A stretch of DNA of 64,000 nt, from positions 1 through 64,000 of the forward strand of contig JAUIDN010000011.1 of the NCBI GenBank assembly GCA_030428615.1. The letters run 5' to 3'. The notes beneath the pieces were generated by a model. It searched no databases. It saw only the letters and a program-made list of their open reading frames with translations, and had not been told where the DNA came from. This document shows, piece after piece, positions 9,360 to 17,550 of this stretch (the first letter of the stretch is position 1; every line of letters begins with the position of its first letter). Source of the DNA: Alphaproteobacteria bacterium. Lineage in GTDB: Bacteria; Pseudomonadota; Alphaproteobacteria; Sphingomonadales; Emcibacteraceae. The position numbers and the translations under genes were made by a program.

Positions 9360-10382
9360 ATGACCGTGAAAAAAGCCAACCAGCAGGAACAATTAAAAAC
9401 CCCCTACCATCTGTTTCTGGGATGCGGGGATAACCCGCTTGCCATCAAAACATCCCGCGGCATTGCCGAGTGGAACCCCGATGTGTGCCTGGCGGAAATT
9501 GCCGGGGGCGACAGCCCGTTGACCCTTGGCCTGCCGAAAATGTCAGTGAAGGAAGCAGCGCAAAACGGTGCAAAAACATTCGTCATCGGCCTTGCCAATG
9601 CGGGCGGGTTTGTTGATCCGGAGTGGGAGCCTTATATTCTGGAGGCAATAGAATCCGGCATGGATATCGCAAGCGGCCTTCATCGCCGCCTTGATGAAAT
9701 CCCGTCCATTAAGGAAGCGGCCGAAAAACACGGCGTGACATTACACGACATCCGCCACGGCTATACCGATCTTAAAACCGGCAAGGGAAACAAACGAACC
9801 GGCAAACGTATCCTCGCGGTCGGAACCGATTGTTCGGTCGGTAAAATGTACACGACCCTCGCCATTGAACGGGAAATGAAGGCGCAGGGCTACAACGCCA
9901 CCTTCCGCGCCACCGGACAGACGGGCGTAATGATCGTTAGCAGTGGCATCTGCATTGACGCCGTCATCGCCGATTTCATCTCCGGCGGGATTGAAGAATT
10001 GTGCCCTGATAACACCCCCGACCACTGGGATGTGATCGAAGGGCAAGGCTCTCTTTATAACCCGGCCTTCGCGGGGGTAAGCCTTGGCCTGCTGCACGGC
10101 TCGCAGCCGGATATCATTATCCTCTGCCATGAAGCGGGCCGCGAACATATCAAGGACCTCGCCCATATTCCGATCCCGGACCTTGCGGACTGTATCGAAC
10201 TAAACCTGAAACATGCGCGGCTCACCAACCCGGATGCGACACTGGGCGGTATATCGCTTAACTGCCGAAATTTAAGCGCCGAAGAAGGGGAGCGGCAGCG
10301 CGCGGCATTACAGGCAAAATTCAACGTCCCCTGTTTCGACCCGATGATCACGGGCGTAAAAGCATTCGTGGACCAATTATAA
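9360..10382 (+). CDS. dgcN: D-glutamate N-acetyltransferase DgcN (DUF1611)
   Basis: A 340-residue DUF1611-family protein. It has an N-terminal Rossmann-like part (about 1-130) and a C-terminal part with a P-loop-like GTDCSVGKMYT (155-165), followed by 'FRATGQTGVM' and 'DVIEGQGSLYNP'. In the marine Pseudoalteromonas pathway DgcN acetylates D-Glu to N-acetyl-D-Glu, which DgcA then racemises. The ATG at 9360 has an AAGGAG site; an earlier in-frame ATG at 9321 does not. It is followed by dgcA after 16 bases, forming a two-gene operon. Confidence 0.85.
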   Translation: MTVKKANQQEQLKTPYHLFLGCGDNPLAIKTSRGIAEWNPDVCLAEIAGGDSPLTLGLPKMSVKEAAQNGAKTFVIGLANAGGFVDPEWEPYILEAIESGMDIASGLHRRLDEIPSIKEAAEKHGVTLHDIRHGYTDLKTGKGNKRTGKRILAVGTDCSVGKMYTTLAIEREMKAQGYNATFRATGQTGVMIVSSGICIDAVIADFISGGIEELCPDNTPDHWDVIEGQGSLYNPAFAGVSLGLLHGSQPDIIILCHEAGREHIKDLAHIPIPDLADCIELNLKHARLTNPDATLGGISLNCRNLSAEEGERQRAALQAKFNVPCFDPMITGVKAFVDQL

Positions 10383-10398
10383 TACGGAAATTTGTATA

Positions 10399-11388
10399 AT
10401 GAGAAAATTTGACTACAGAGCCGAAAAATTCGCCCTTCACACCCCGTTCGTCATTTCACGCGGATCGCGCAGCGAAACAACCGTCATCGTGGTCGAAATT
10501 GAGGAAGACGGCAAACGCGGCTGGGGCGAAAGCTGCCCCACCCCCCATTACGGTGAAAGCGTCGAAAGCGTCATGGCGCAAATCGCCGACATCGCCCCGA
10601 AAATCGAAGCGGGCCTGAGCCGCGAAGACCTGCAAACCGCGATGCCGCCCGGCGCGGCGCGCAATGCCGTTGACTGCGCCCTTTGGGACCTTGAAGCAAA
10701 GCAGAAGGGAAAAACAATCGCCGACCTTCTGGGCCACAAATGGCCGGATAATCTGAAATCCGTTGAAACCATCAGTATCGGTACCGCCGACGCCATGGGA
10801 AAAAAGGCCGCGACCCTGGCCAATTTCCCGACCATCAAGGTCAAAATGAACGCCGATGACATCGAAGACCGCATCCGCGCCGTGCATAAAAATGCGCCGC
10901 GCGCGAAAATCATTGTTGACGCCAATGAAAGCTGGAACGCGGATATCGTAAAACGCGTCGCCGCGACCCTGAAAGAAAACGGTGTCGTCATGCTGGAACA
11001 GCCCGTGCCGCCGAAGGACGATGAAACCTTACGCGGCATCAATGCGCCCCTGCCCCTTGGCGGCGACGAAAGCTGCCATGTGGCGGCTGACCTTGACCGG
11101 CTTCATGGCATATATGATGTGGTGAATATCAAGCTGGATAAAACCGGCGGATTGACCGAAGCCAAAAAATTACTGGATAAGGCAAAAGAAATGGGCTTTG
11201 ACGTTATGGTCGGCTGTATGGTCGGCACGTCGCTGGGCATGGCGGCGGGGATGTTCATCGCCACCGAAGCCAGTTACGTGGACCTTGACGCGCCAACGAT
11301 GCTGAGCACCGACCGCGACCACGCATTGACCATTAAAGACGGACAGATGAGCGCCTTAGACCCGCGTCTTTATGGCGGTGCGGTGTAA
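10399..11388 (+). CDS. dgcA: N-acetyl-D-glutamate racemase DgcA (enolase superfamily)
   Basis: A 329-residue member of the enolase superfamily, dipeptide-epimerase/muconate-lactonising subgroup. The catalytic pair is visible: K147-V-K149 and N-I-K245. Metal ligands are D174 (in DANESW), E200 and D223 (in GGDES). It resembles L-Ala-D/L-Glu epimerase, and that activity cannot be excluded by eye. The adjacent dgcN makes N-acetyl-D-Glu racemase the better call. Its last 33 bases overlap the end of the opposite-strand permease gene. Confidence 0.8.
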   Translation: MRKFDYRAEKFALHTPFVISRGSRSETTVIVVEIEEDGKRGWGESCPTPHYGESVESVMAQIADIAPKIEAGLSREDLQTAMPPGAARNAVDCALWDLEAKQKGKTIADLLGHKWPDNLKSVETISIGTADAMGKKAATLANFPTIKVKMNADDIEDRIRAVHKNAPRAKIIVDANESWNADIVKRVAATLKENGVVMLEQPVPPKDDETLRGINAPLPLGGDESCHVAADLDRLHGIYDVVNIKLDKTGGLTEAKKLLDKAKEMGFDVMVGCMVGTSLGMAAGMFIATEASYVDLDAPTMLSTDRDHALTIKDGQMSALDPRLYGGAV

Positions 11389-12675
11389 CATACAAAGCAC
11401 CGCCCCGATCAGAAGCCCGACCCACGGCGCCATGGTCGCCAGCAAAACCGCGACCACGCCCATGATGATTTTATCGATTGTCCCCGCCGCTATTTTGACC
11501 GAAAGCCGCGCACACGCCACCCCGGTCAGCAGCAGCGTCAGCATCAACGCAATCGGCATAAACGGTTTTAAAAATGTCATCACCGGCAAAATAAAAAACA
11601 TCACCGGAATACCGTAATAATAAAAGGCGGAAATCCCGCCAATCAGGCTTTCAAGCTTTTCCTTGCCCTCTTTCCAGCGCTGCGTCATCAACACCTGCGC
11701 CCCCGCCCATAACACCCCCTGCGTCGGGAAAAACGGCGCGAACAACGCCATGACAACATTACGGATCCCCACCGCATAATGGGTGCGGTTAAGGTCAATA
11801 TCAATCGGGTCATCCGGGCGGGATGGCTGATTGTCCCGGATCAGCGCCACCCCGGTGATCATATCCCCAAATAAAATCACATAACTGATCAGTGCGAGTG
11901 GAAGCGCCGCGATAAAATAACCCATCGGCGGAAAGCCGATCATGAAGGGCGAAATTTTCGCGCTCAAATCCGCCACCGGCGGGATTAAAAACCCGCCTTC
12001 AATATTAAAACTGATTTCGCCGTTAAGCCCGCCGAAGATACCCGCCGCAATAAACGCCGGAAGAAGCCCGAATGACGCCAGCATCGCCGCCCATTTATAC
12101 CGTTCCTTAAGCCGCGCAAACGCGGGCAGATAAAGGATCACCAGACAGACGACAATCGAAAGCGCAAACGACACCGGCATTGCGTTAAAGCTTGCGATAT
12201 CATCATAAAAAATGCGCTTAAACGCACTAAGCGCCGCGCCAAGGATGATCCCCGACTTCAGCGCCGTGGGGACAAGCGCATTTAATCTGTCCCCCAGTTT
12301 CGTAACCGCCAGAAACAATGTGATCACCGCAAAATCAAGCGCCAGCGCCGTCATCATCTGAAACCGTTCCGTCGGGCTGTCATAATCGCCGATTACCAGC
12401 GCCAATACAAACGGCAGCGCCGGGGTGATCCACCCCGTGGCAAACGGGTCCCCGAACAGCACCACATGCGACGTTGCAATCATCATATGCAGCATGGCAA
12501 GGGTCACCGCTTCTTCGAAACTTAGGCCGAAGGCGGTCGTCAGCAGCGGCACAAGCGCAAGCCCCGTCGATAACGACACCACAAGCCCCTGCAACAATTC
12601 CGGCCATTCAATGCGCATATGAACAAGCGGGAGGCGCGCCGTAAAAATGCCCCACTTAAATCCTGATTGTTTCAT
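11356..12675 (-). CDS. polytopic membrane permease, unassigned
   Basis: A 439-residue, very hydrophobic protein with roughly ten to twelve membrane segments. The layout is reminiscent of xanthine/uracil- or sulfate-type permeases: an N-terminal 'ELLQGLVVSLSTGLALVPLL' followed by repeated Pro/Gly-rich helices, with no STAS domain. I cannot assign a substrate. It converges on dgcA and overlaps its 3' end by 33 bases, which suggests long association and makes D-glutamate or a related compound a candidate substrate, purely by inference. The ribosome site before the ATG is weak; an internal ATG at codon 20 is possible. Confidence 0.55.
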   Translation of the reverse strand: MKQSGFKWGIFTARLPLVHMRIEWPELLQGLVVSLSTGLALVPLLTTAFGLSFEEAVTLAMLHMMIATSHVVLFGDPFATGWITPALPFVLALVIGDYDSPTERFQMMTALALDFAVITLFLAVTKLGDRLNALVPTALKSGIILGAALSAFKRIFYDDIASFNAMPVSFALSIVVCLVILYLPAFARLKERYKWAAMLASFGLLPAFIAAGIFGGLNGEISFNIEGGFLIPPVADLSAKISPFMIGFPPMGYFIAALPLALISYVILFGDMITGVALIRDNQPSRPDDPIDIDLNRTHYAVGIRNVVMALFAPFFPTQGVLWAGAQVLMTQRWKEGKEKLESLIGGISAFYYYGIPVMFFILPVMTFLKPFMPIALMLTLLLTGVACARLSVKIAAGTIDKIIMGVVAVLLATMAPWVGLLIGAVLCMLHRTAIKTRV

Positions 12676-12809
12676 AGGGAATTAATAGAGCGGAATATGG
12701 AAGATGGGAAGAAAAGATTTTGTAACCATCCAGCAGACACCACAAAACTTGCAGTACCGGCCCTGCTATGAAATAGTAGCCGTCTAAAAATAAAATCGGG
12801 ACGGGTCGG

Positions 12810-13541
12810 ATGCTTAAAATATTGATCACAATTTTACTGTCATTTTGCTGCCTTTGCGGGGCGCAGGCGCAGGAACAGATACGGGTCCTTGCCTTTTCAC
12901 AGGTGGAACCGGGCATTTATCATCATTTATCTAATCTGGACGGGATCGCGTTGATTGAACGGCTTGGCAAAATGCGCGGCTGGCATGTGGATGTGACCCA
13001 CGACCGCGGGTCGTTTAATGAAAAACGGCTTTCCGGGTATGATGTTGTGGCATTCGTGAACACCACCGGCGATATTCTGAATGATGCGCAACAGGCGGCA
13101 TTCGAAGCTTATATCCGTGCGGGCGGCGGGTATGTGGGGACGCATTCCGCCGCCGATACCGAACATACATGGCCGTGGTACGGCGACATGATCGGCGGTT
13201 ATTTCAAAAGTCATCCCGAAGTCAACCAGATCGCCATGACGACGCTTGAAAATCCCGACCACCCCGCCAATAAACAGATGAGCGAAACCGGCGCCGTGCT
13301 TGAAGAATGGTATAATTACACCACCAACGTCCGCGGCCGGGACGGGTTTACCGTACTTTTAAGCATTGATGAAAACACATATGACGGCGGCGACATGGGG
13401 GGTGATCACCCGATTACCTGGGCCCATGAATTTGACGGCGGGCGCGCATTTTACACCGGGCTTGGCCACACATTTCCGGCCGATCATCCGTTTTTATCCG
13501 AACAACTGATCGGTGGCATTGAATGGGCCGCGGGGCGGTAA
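12810..13541 (+). CDS. ThuA-like domain protein, exported
   Basis: A 243-residue ThuA-family protein (glutamine-amidotransferase-like fold) with a signal peptide of about 20 residues ending in AQA. Conserved ThuA features are 'DVVAFVNTTGDILND', 'GGGYVGTHSAADTE', 'HPEVNQIAMTTLENPDHP' and 'GRAFYTGLGHT'. ThuA proteins act in sugar catabolism, including 3-keto-disaccharide routes in rhizobia, and the fold is now linked to processing of oxidised glycosides. Neighbouring transporter, isomerase and GMC dehydrogenase genes support a glycoside role. It is oriented away from the permease. Confidence 0.8.
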   Translation: MLKILITILLSFCCLCGAQAQEQIRVLAFSQVEPGIYHHLSNLDGIALIERLGKMRGWHVDVTHDRGSFNEKRLSGYDVVAFVNTTGDILNDAQQAAFEAYIRAGGGYVGTHSAADTEHTWPWYGDMIGGYFKSHPEVNQIAMTTLENPDHPANKQMSETGAVLEEWYNYTTNVRGRDGFTVLLSIDENTYDGGDMGGDHPITWAHEFDGGRAFYTGLGHTFPADHPFLSEQLIGGIEWAAGR

Positions 13542-13565
13542 CCCAAAAAATCAATTCACCCCAAA

Positions 13566-14807
13566 CTATTCAGCGGGCGGCATGTCCGGCATTTTTTCAA
13601 CATTGCCCGCTTTGGTGTTGTCATGAAACGTGATCAAAAACAGCACTGATACCACCGCGGCAATGATCGCCGGTGTCATCCAGATACCGGCCCAGTCCCG
13701 AACCCCGTCAGTGGTAAACGCATCCACCACCCGCCCGGAAAGCGCTGTGCCAATGGCAAGCCCGACACCATATGTCAACAGGGTAATGAAGCTTTGGGCG
13801 CTTGAGCGGATTTTTTCATCGGCCTTCATATCGACATAAACCTGCCCGGTGACAAAAAAGAAATCATAACACACCCCATGCAGCAGAATGCCAAGGTAAA
13901 CCAACCCGGCAAGATTATCCATATCGCCGACGGAAAAAAGCCCGTAGCGCACAACCCACGCCAGCATCCCCACAAGCAGCATCCATTTAACCCCCAACCG
14001 GCGGAAGAAAAATGGCATCAACACCATGAAGCCCACTTCGGAAACCTGCCCCAAAGACATTTTAGCCGCGACCCCAACCATGCCGATTTCATTTAAGTAA
14101 AGATTGGCAAACGCATAATAAAACGCCAGCGGAATGGAAATAAGCAATGAACAGGCGGCAAAAATGGCGAAGGGTTTATCTTTTAGCAGCGCGAACGACT
14201 GAAAGCCGAGCAGGTCACCCATGCTTGCTTTTTTGCCCTTGCTCTGGGGTGGGGTGTGGGGGAGCGTCAGGCTATAAAGCCCAAGAAGAAGCGACCCCGC
14301 CGCCGCCATTTTCATCGGGATCGATGTGGCCTCGACATTTTCAAATTGCGCCCCCAGCACAAAGGTGATCAACAGCCCGGCGATGACCCAGCCGATGGTG
14401 CCCCAGACCCGGATTTTCGGGAACTGTTCATCGGGGGCGTCCATCTGGTTAAAGGAAACGGCATTGGCCAGCGCGATTGTCGGCATATAGCAGGCATTAT
14501 AAATCAGAAGCCCGGTAATGATGGATGTGGTCGTGGTCAGGTCCGATACATAATAAAGCACCGCAGCCCCCACAATATGCAGGGTGGCCATGACCTTTTC
14601 CGCGGCAAAGTAACGGTCGGCGACAAGGCCGATGAAAAGCGGGGAAATAATCGCGCCGATATTATTGGTCAGGTACGCGGTACCGATGTCGGTGCCGCTA
14701 AAGCCGATATTGGCCAGATAATTTCCAAGTGTAACGAACCAAGCGCCCCAGACAAAAATCTGCAGGAACATCATAGTGCTGAGCTGGCTGTATATTTTAC
14801 GGTTCAT
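13566..14807 (-). CDS. MFS transporter, NupG-like nucleoside/sugar symporter
   Basis: A 413-residue major-facilitator protein with twelve predicted helices. The N-terminal 'MMFLQIFVWGAWFVTLGNYL' is typical of the nucleoside:proton symporter (NupG/XapB) family. Relatives of this subgroup are often found beside ThuA and xylose-isomerase-like genes and probably carry sugars or glycosides rather than nucleosides. A strong GGGAGGG ribosome site precedes the ATG. It is divergent from the isomerase-GMC pair across a LacI-type operator. Confidence 0.8.
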   Translation of the reverse strand: MNRKIYSQLSTMMFLQIFVWGAWFVTLGNYLANIGFSGTDIGTAYLTNNIGAIISPLFIGLVADRYFAAEKVMATLHIVGAAVLYYVSDLTTTTSIITGLLIYNACYMPTIALANAVSFNQMDAPDEQFPKIRVWGTIGWVIAGLLITFVLGAQFENVEATSIPMKMAAAGSLLLGLYSLTLPHTPPQSKGKKASMGDLLGFQSFALLKDKPFAIFAACSLLISIPLAFYYAFANLYLNEIGMVGVAAKMSLGQVSEVGFMVLMPFFFRRLGVKWMLLVGMLAWVVRYGLFSVGDMDNLAGLVYLGILLHGVCYDFFFVTGQVYVDMKADEKIRSSAQSFITLLTYGVGLAIGTALSGRVVDAFTTDGVRDWAGIWMTPAIIAAVVSVLFLITFHDNTKAGNVEKMPDMPPAE

Positions 14808-14892
14808 TATTCCCTCCCGCTTGCTATACTTTTAGACGTATATTTACCGGATAATGAAGATAGCCGAACATTTGGGCGTTGACCAGTTTTAA

Positions 14893-14906
14893 TGTAATCG
14901 GTTACA
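14893..14906. promoter_or_regulatory. LacI-family-type operator
   Basis: TGTAATCGGTTACA is a near-perfect inverted repeat with a central CG, the usual form of LacI/GalR-family operators. It lies in the 129-base gap between the divergent MFS gene and the isomerase gene, 31 bases upstream of the latter. No LacI-family gene is present in the window, so the regulator would be encoded elsewhere. Confidence 0.6.
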
Positions 14907-14936
14907 AATTCAAAATACTGTAAAGGGGTTTATATA

Positions 14937-15854
14937 ATGAAACTGGGTATTCAAAGCGCAATACTGGACGGGCTTACATGGCGGGAAGTGATTGATTTTG
15001 CCGCGGAAAATGATTTTCAATGTGTGGAAATGATGTGCTGGCCAAAAGGCAAGGCAGAACGGAAATATGCCGGTGTCACCCATATTGATGTGGTGGATTT
15101 TAACGAAAGCGACGCCGCAGAAATAAATGATTATTGCCGGAAAAAGCACGTCGAAATAAGCGCCCTTGGATATTACCCCAACCCGCTTTGCCCCGATCAT
15201 GCTGAGGCACAGATTTACATTGATCATATCAAAAAGGTCATTGATGCGGCGGCGATGCTTGGTCTTGATACCGTGTGTACATTTATCGGTAACGACTGGC
15301 ACAAAAATGTCGATGACAACTGGCCACGACTGATTGAGGTATGGAAACCGATCCTCAATCATGCAAAAGAAAAAAATATAAAAATCGGCATTGAAAATTG
15401 CGCCATGTTTTTTACCGATGATGAATGGCCGGCGGGCAAAAACATTGCCTATAGCCCGAAAATATGGCGGCGGCTGTTTGCGCAGTTCGACAGCGATTAT
15501 CTGGGCCTTAATTATGACCCGTCGCATCTTGTCTGGATGCAGATGGACCATGAAAAACCATGGGATGAATTTTTGGGTAAAATGTTCCATGCCCATGCCA
15601 AGGACGTGGCCGTTGACCACGACAAGCTTGATGATGTCGGCACGATGGCAAACCCGCTTGAATATCATGATCCGCGCATCCCGGGGCGCGGGGATATTGA
15701 CTGGGAACATTATATCGGCAAACTGAAAGACGTGGGGTATAACGGCGCGCTTTGTATCGAAGTGGAAGATGCCGATTATGAGGGAAGCATTGAAAACCGC
15801 AAACGGTCCCTGATTGAAAGCGGTAATCATTTGCGTGCATTTATAGAAAGCTGA
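14937..15854 (+). CDS. sugar phosphate isomerase/epimerase family (TIM barrel)
   Basis: A 305-residue xylose-isomerase-like TIM-barrel protein. Likely metal ligands sit in 'IGIENCAMFF' (Glu), 'LNYDPSHLVW' (Asp/His), 'FHAHAKDV' (His) and the C-terminal 'ALCIEVEDADYEG' (Glu). Family members isomerise, epimerise or cleave sugars and inositols, and some act on 3-keto-glycosides. The partner GMC gene starts four bases after its stop, so the product probably acts on an oxidised sugar. The ribosome site AAAGGGG precedes the ATG. Confidence 0.8.
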   Translation: MKLGIQSAILDGLTWREVIDFAAENDFQCVEMMCWPKGKAERKYAGVTHIDVVDFNESDAAEINDYCRKKHVEISALGYYPNPLCPDHAEAQIYIDHIKKVIDAAAMLGLDTVCTFIGNDWHKNVDDNWPRLIEVWKPILNHAKEKNIKIGIENCAMFFTDDEWPAGKNIAYSPKIWRRLFAQFDSDYLGLNYDPSHLVWMQMDHEKPWDEFLGKMFHAHAKDVAVDHDKLDDVGTMANPLEYHDPRIPGRGDIDWEHYIGKLKDVGYNGALCIEVEDADYEGSIENRKRSLIESGNHLRAFIES

Positions 15855-15858
15855 TCAA

Positions 15859-17550
15859 ATGGCAGAAGAATTTGACGCGATTGTTGTGGGCTCCGGCATT
15901 TCGGGAGGATGGGCCGCGAAGGAGCTTTGTGAAAAGGGGCTTAAAACCCTGCTGATTGAACGGGGCCGAAATGTGGAAGCCGGGGACTATCCGACCGAAA
16001 ACAAGGCGCCGTGGGAACTTCCCAATCACGGGCGTACATCACGCGAGGAACTGGCGCGGGATTATCCCATTCAGCGCCAGACCGGGATCAACGAATATCA
16101 CAAACATTTCTTTATCAGGGATCCTGAAAAACCATACAGTCAGGATGCCGAGCGACCCTTCACATGGATCAGGGGCCATCAGCTTGGCGGTAAATCGCTC
16201 ACCTGGGGGAAAGTCAGCCTCCGGTTAAGTGATCTTGATTTTGAAGCCAATAAAAAAGACGGCCACGGCACCGACTGGCCAATCCGGTATAAGGATATTG
16301 CGCCGTGGTATGACTATGTTGAAAAATTCGCCGGGATCAGCGGCAGTTACGAGGGGCTCTCGCACCTGCCGGATGGCATTTTTCAGCCGCCAATGGAATT
16401 TACCTGCGTTGAAAAACACGCGAAGGACCGGATTGAAGAAGCCTTCCCGGACCGGCACCTGATCATCAGCCGCACGGCCAACCTGACCGAACCCACGGAA
16501 GAACAGCTCGCCCTTGGCCGCGGCAAATGTCAGTTCCGAAATGAATGTATGCGTGGCTGTTCCTTCGGGGCCTATTTTTCAAGCCAGTCCGCCACTCTGC
16601 CCGCGGCGGAACGCACCGGCAATTTAACGATCCTGACCGATGCCATTGTCCATAGCGTGACGTATGACGCGCAAACAAAAAAAGCATCCTGTGTGCGGGT
16701 GATTGACGCGCACAGCAAGCAGGGCAGCGAATATAACGCAAAAATCATTTTCCTTTGCGCGTCGGCCCTTGGTTCAACCCACATCATGCTTAATTCCGTC
16801 TCGGAAACCTTCCCCGGCGGGATCGCGAACGGCAGCGGCGCTCTCGGTCATTATCTGATGGATCATGTGTTCCACGCCGGGGCACGGGGCAAACTTGATA
16901 TCAACGATGAACGTTATTATTCCGGTCGTCGGCCCAACGGTGTTTATATCCCGCGGTTTCAGAACCTCGACAGTGAACATCCGGATTTCATTCGCGGCTA
17001 CGGCTACGAAGGGTGGTCCTCGCGCGAAGGGTGGAACCGGTTGACCGATGGCACAGGGCACGGCGCAGATTTCAAAGAAAGCCTGAACAAACCCGGCGCG
17101 TGGGAATTTGAAATTATGGGCTTTGGGGAAATGCTGCCGCGGTTTGAAAACCATGTACGGCTTGACCCGAATAAAACCGATGCATGGGGCATACCGCTGT
17201 TGCATGCGTCATGTGATCACAGCGAAAATGAAATCGCCATGCAGCAAAGCATGAAGGAAGAAGCGGAGCAGATGTTAAAAGCCGCCGGACTTTATGACAT
17301 CGAAGGATACGCAAGGAAACGCCCACCCGGGCTTTGCATTCATGAAATGGGCACCGCCCGCATGGGACGTGATCCGGCATCAAGCGTACTGAACGAGTTT
17401 AATCAGGCCCATGAAGTGGATAATCTGTTTGTCACCGACGGTGCCGCCATGGCGTCAACCGCCTGTCAGAACCCGTCCCTGACCTACATGGCCTTAACGG
17501 CGCGGGCGGCGGACTTTGCGGTCACGCAGCTTAAGGAAGGGCATATTTGA
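15859..17550 (+). CDS. GMC-family FAD oxidoreductase (sugar/glycoside dehydrogenase)
   Basis: A 563-residue GMC oxidoreductase. The FAD-binding 'VVGSGISGGWAAKEL' is at about 9-23, and the C-terminal domain has the catalytic His in 'CIHEMGTARMG' and Asn in 'CQNPSLTYMALTARAA'. The overall type matches the large subunits of glucoside-3-dehydrogenases and related periplasmic or cytoplasmic sugar dehydrogenases. No Tat signal is visible and no small (subunit III) gene is adjacent. With the isomerase, ThuA and MFS genes it suggests uptake and 3-oxidation of a glycoside; the substrate is unknown. Confidence 0.8.
   Translation: MAEEFDAIVVGSGISGGWAAKELCEKGLKTLLIERGRNVEAGDYPTENKAPWELPNHGRTSREELARDYPIQRQTGINEYHKHFFIRDPEKPYSQDAERPFTWIRGHQLGGKSLTWGKVSLRLSDLDFEANKKDGHGTDWPIRYKDIAPWYDYVEKFAGISGSYEGLSHLPDGIFQPPMEFTCVEKHAKDRIEEAFPDRHLIISRTANLTEPTEEQLALGRGKCQFRNECMRGCSFGAYFSSQSATLPAAERTGNLTILTDAIVHSVTYDAQTKKASCVRVIDAHSKQGSEYNAKIIFLCASALGSTHIMLNSVSETFPGGIANGSGALGHYLMDHVFHAGARGKLDINDERYYSGRRPNGVYIPRFQNLDSEHPDFIRGYGYEGWSSREGWNRLTDGTGHGADFKESLNKPGAWEFEIMGFGEMLPRFENHVRLDPNKTDAWGIPLLHASCDHSENEIAMQQSMKEEAEQMLKAAGLYDIEGYARKRPPGLCIHEMGTARMGRDPASSVLNEFNQAHEVDNLFVTDGAAMASTACQNPSLTYMALTARAADFAVTQLKEGHI

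Noticed and set aside
10399-11388. L-Ala-D/L-Glu epimerase of murein recycling
   Set aside because: Active-site residues fit, but linkage to dgcN and a divergent LysR gene favours N-acetyl-D-Glu racemase; the alternative remains possible.
14256-14882. 208-codon open frame on the plus strand
   Set aside because: It is antisense to the MFS transporter and yields a Gly/Asp/His-rich sequence typical of a shadow frame.
14910-15830. 306-codon open frame on the minus strand
   Set aside because: It lies exactly antisense to the TIM-barrel isomerase gene, whose protein sequence is clearly conserved; the antisense product shows no family features.
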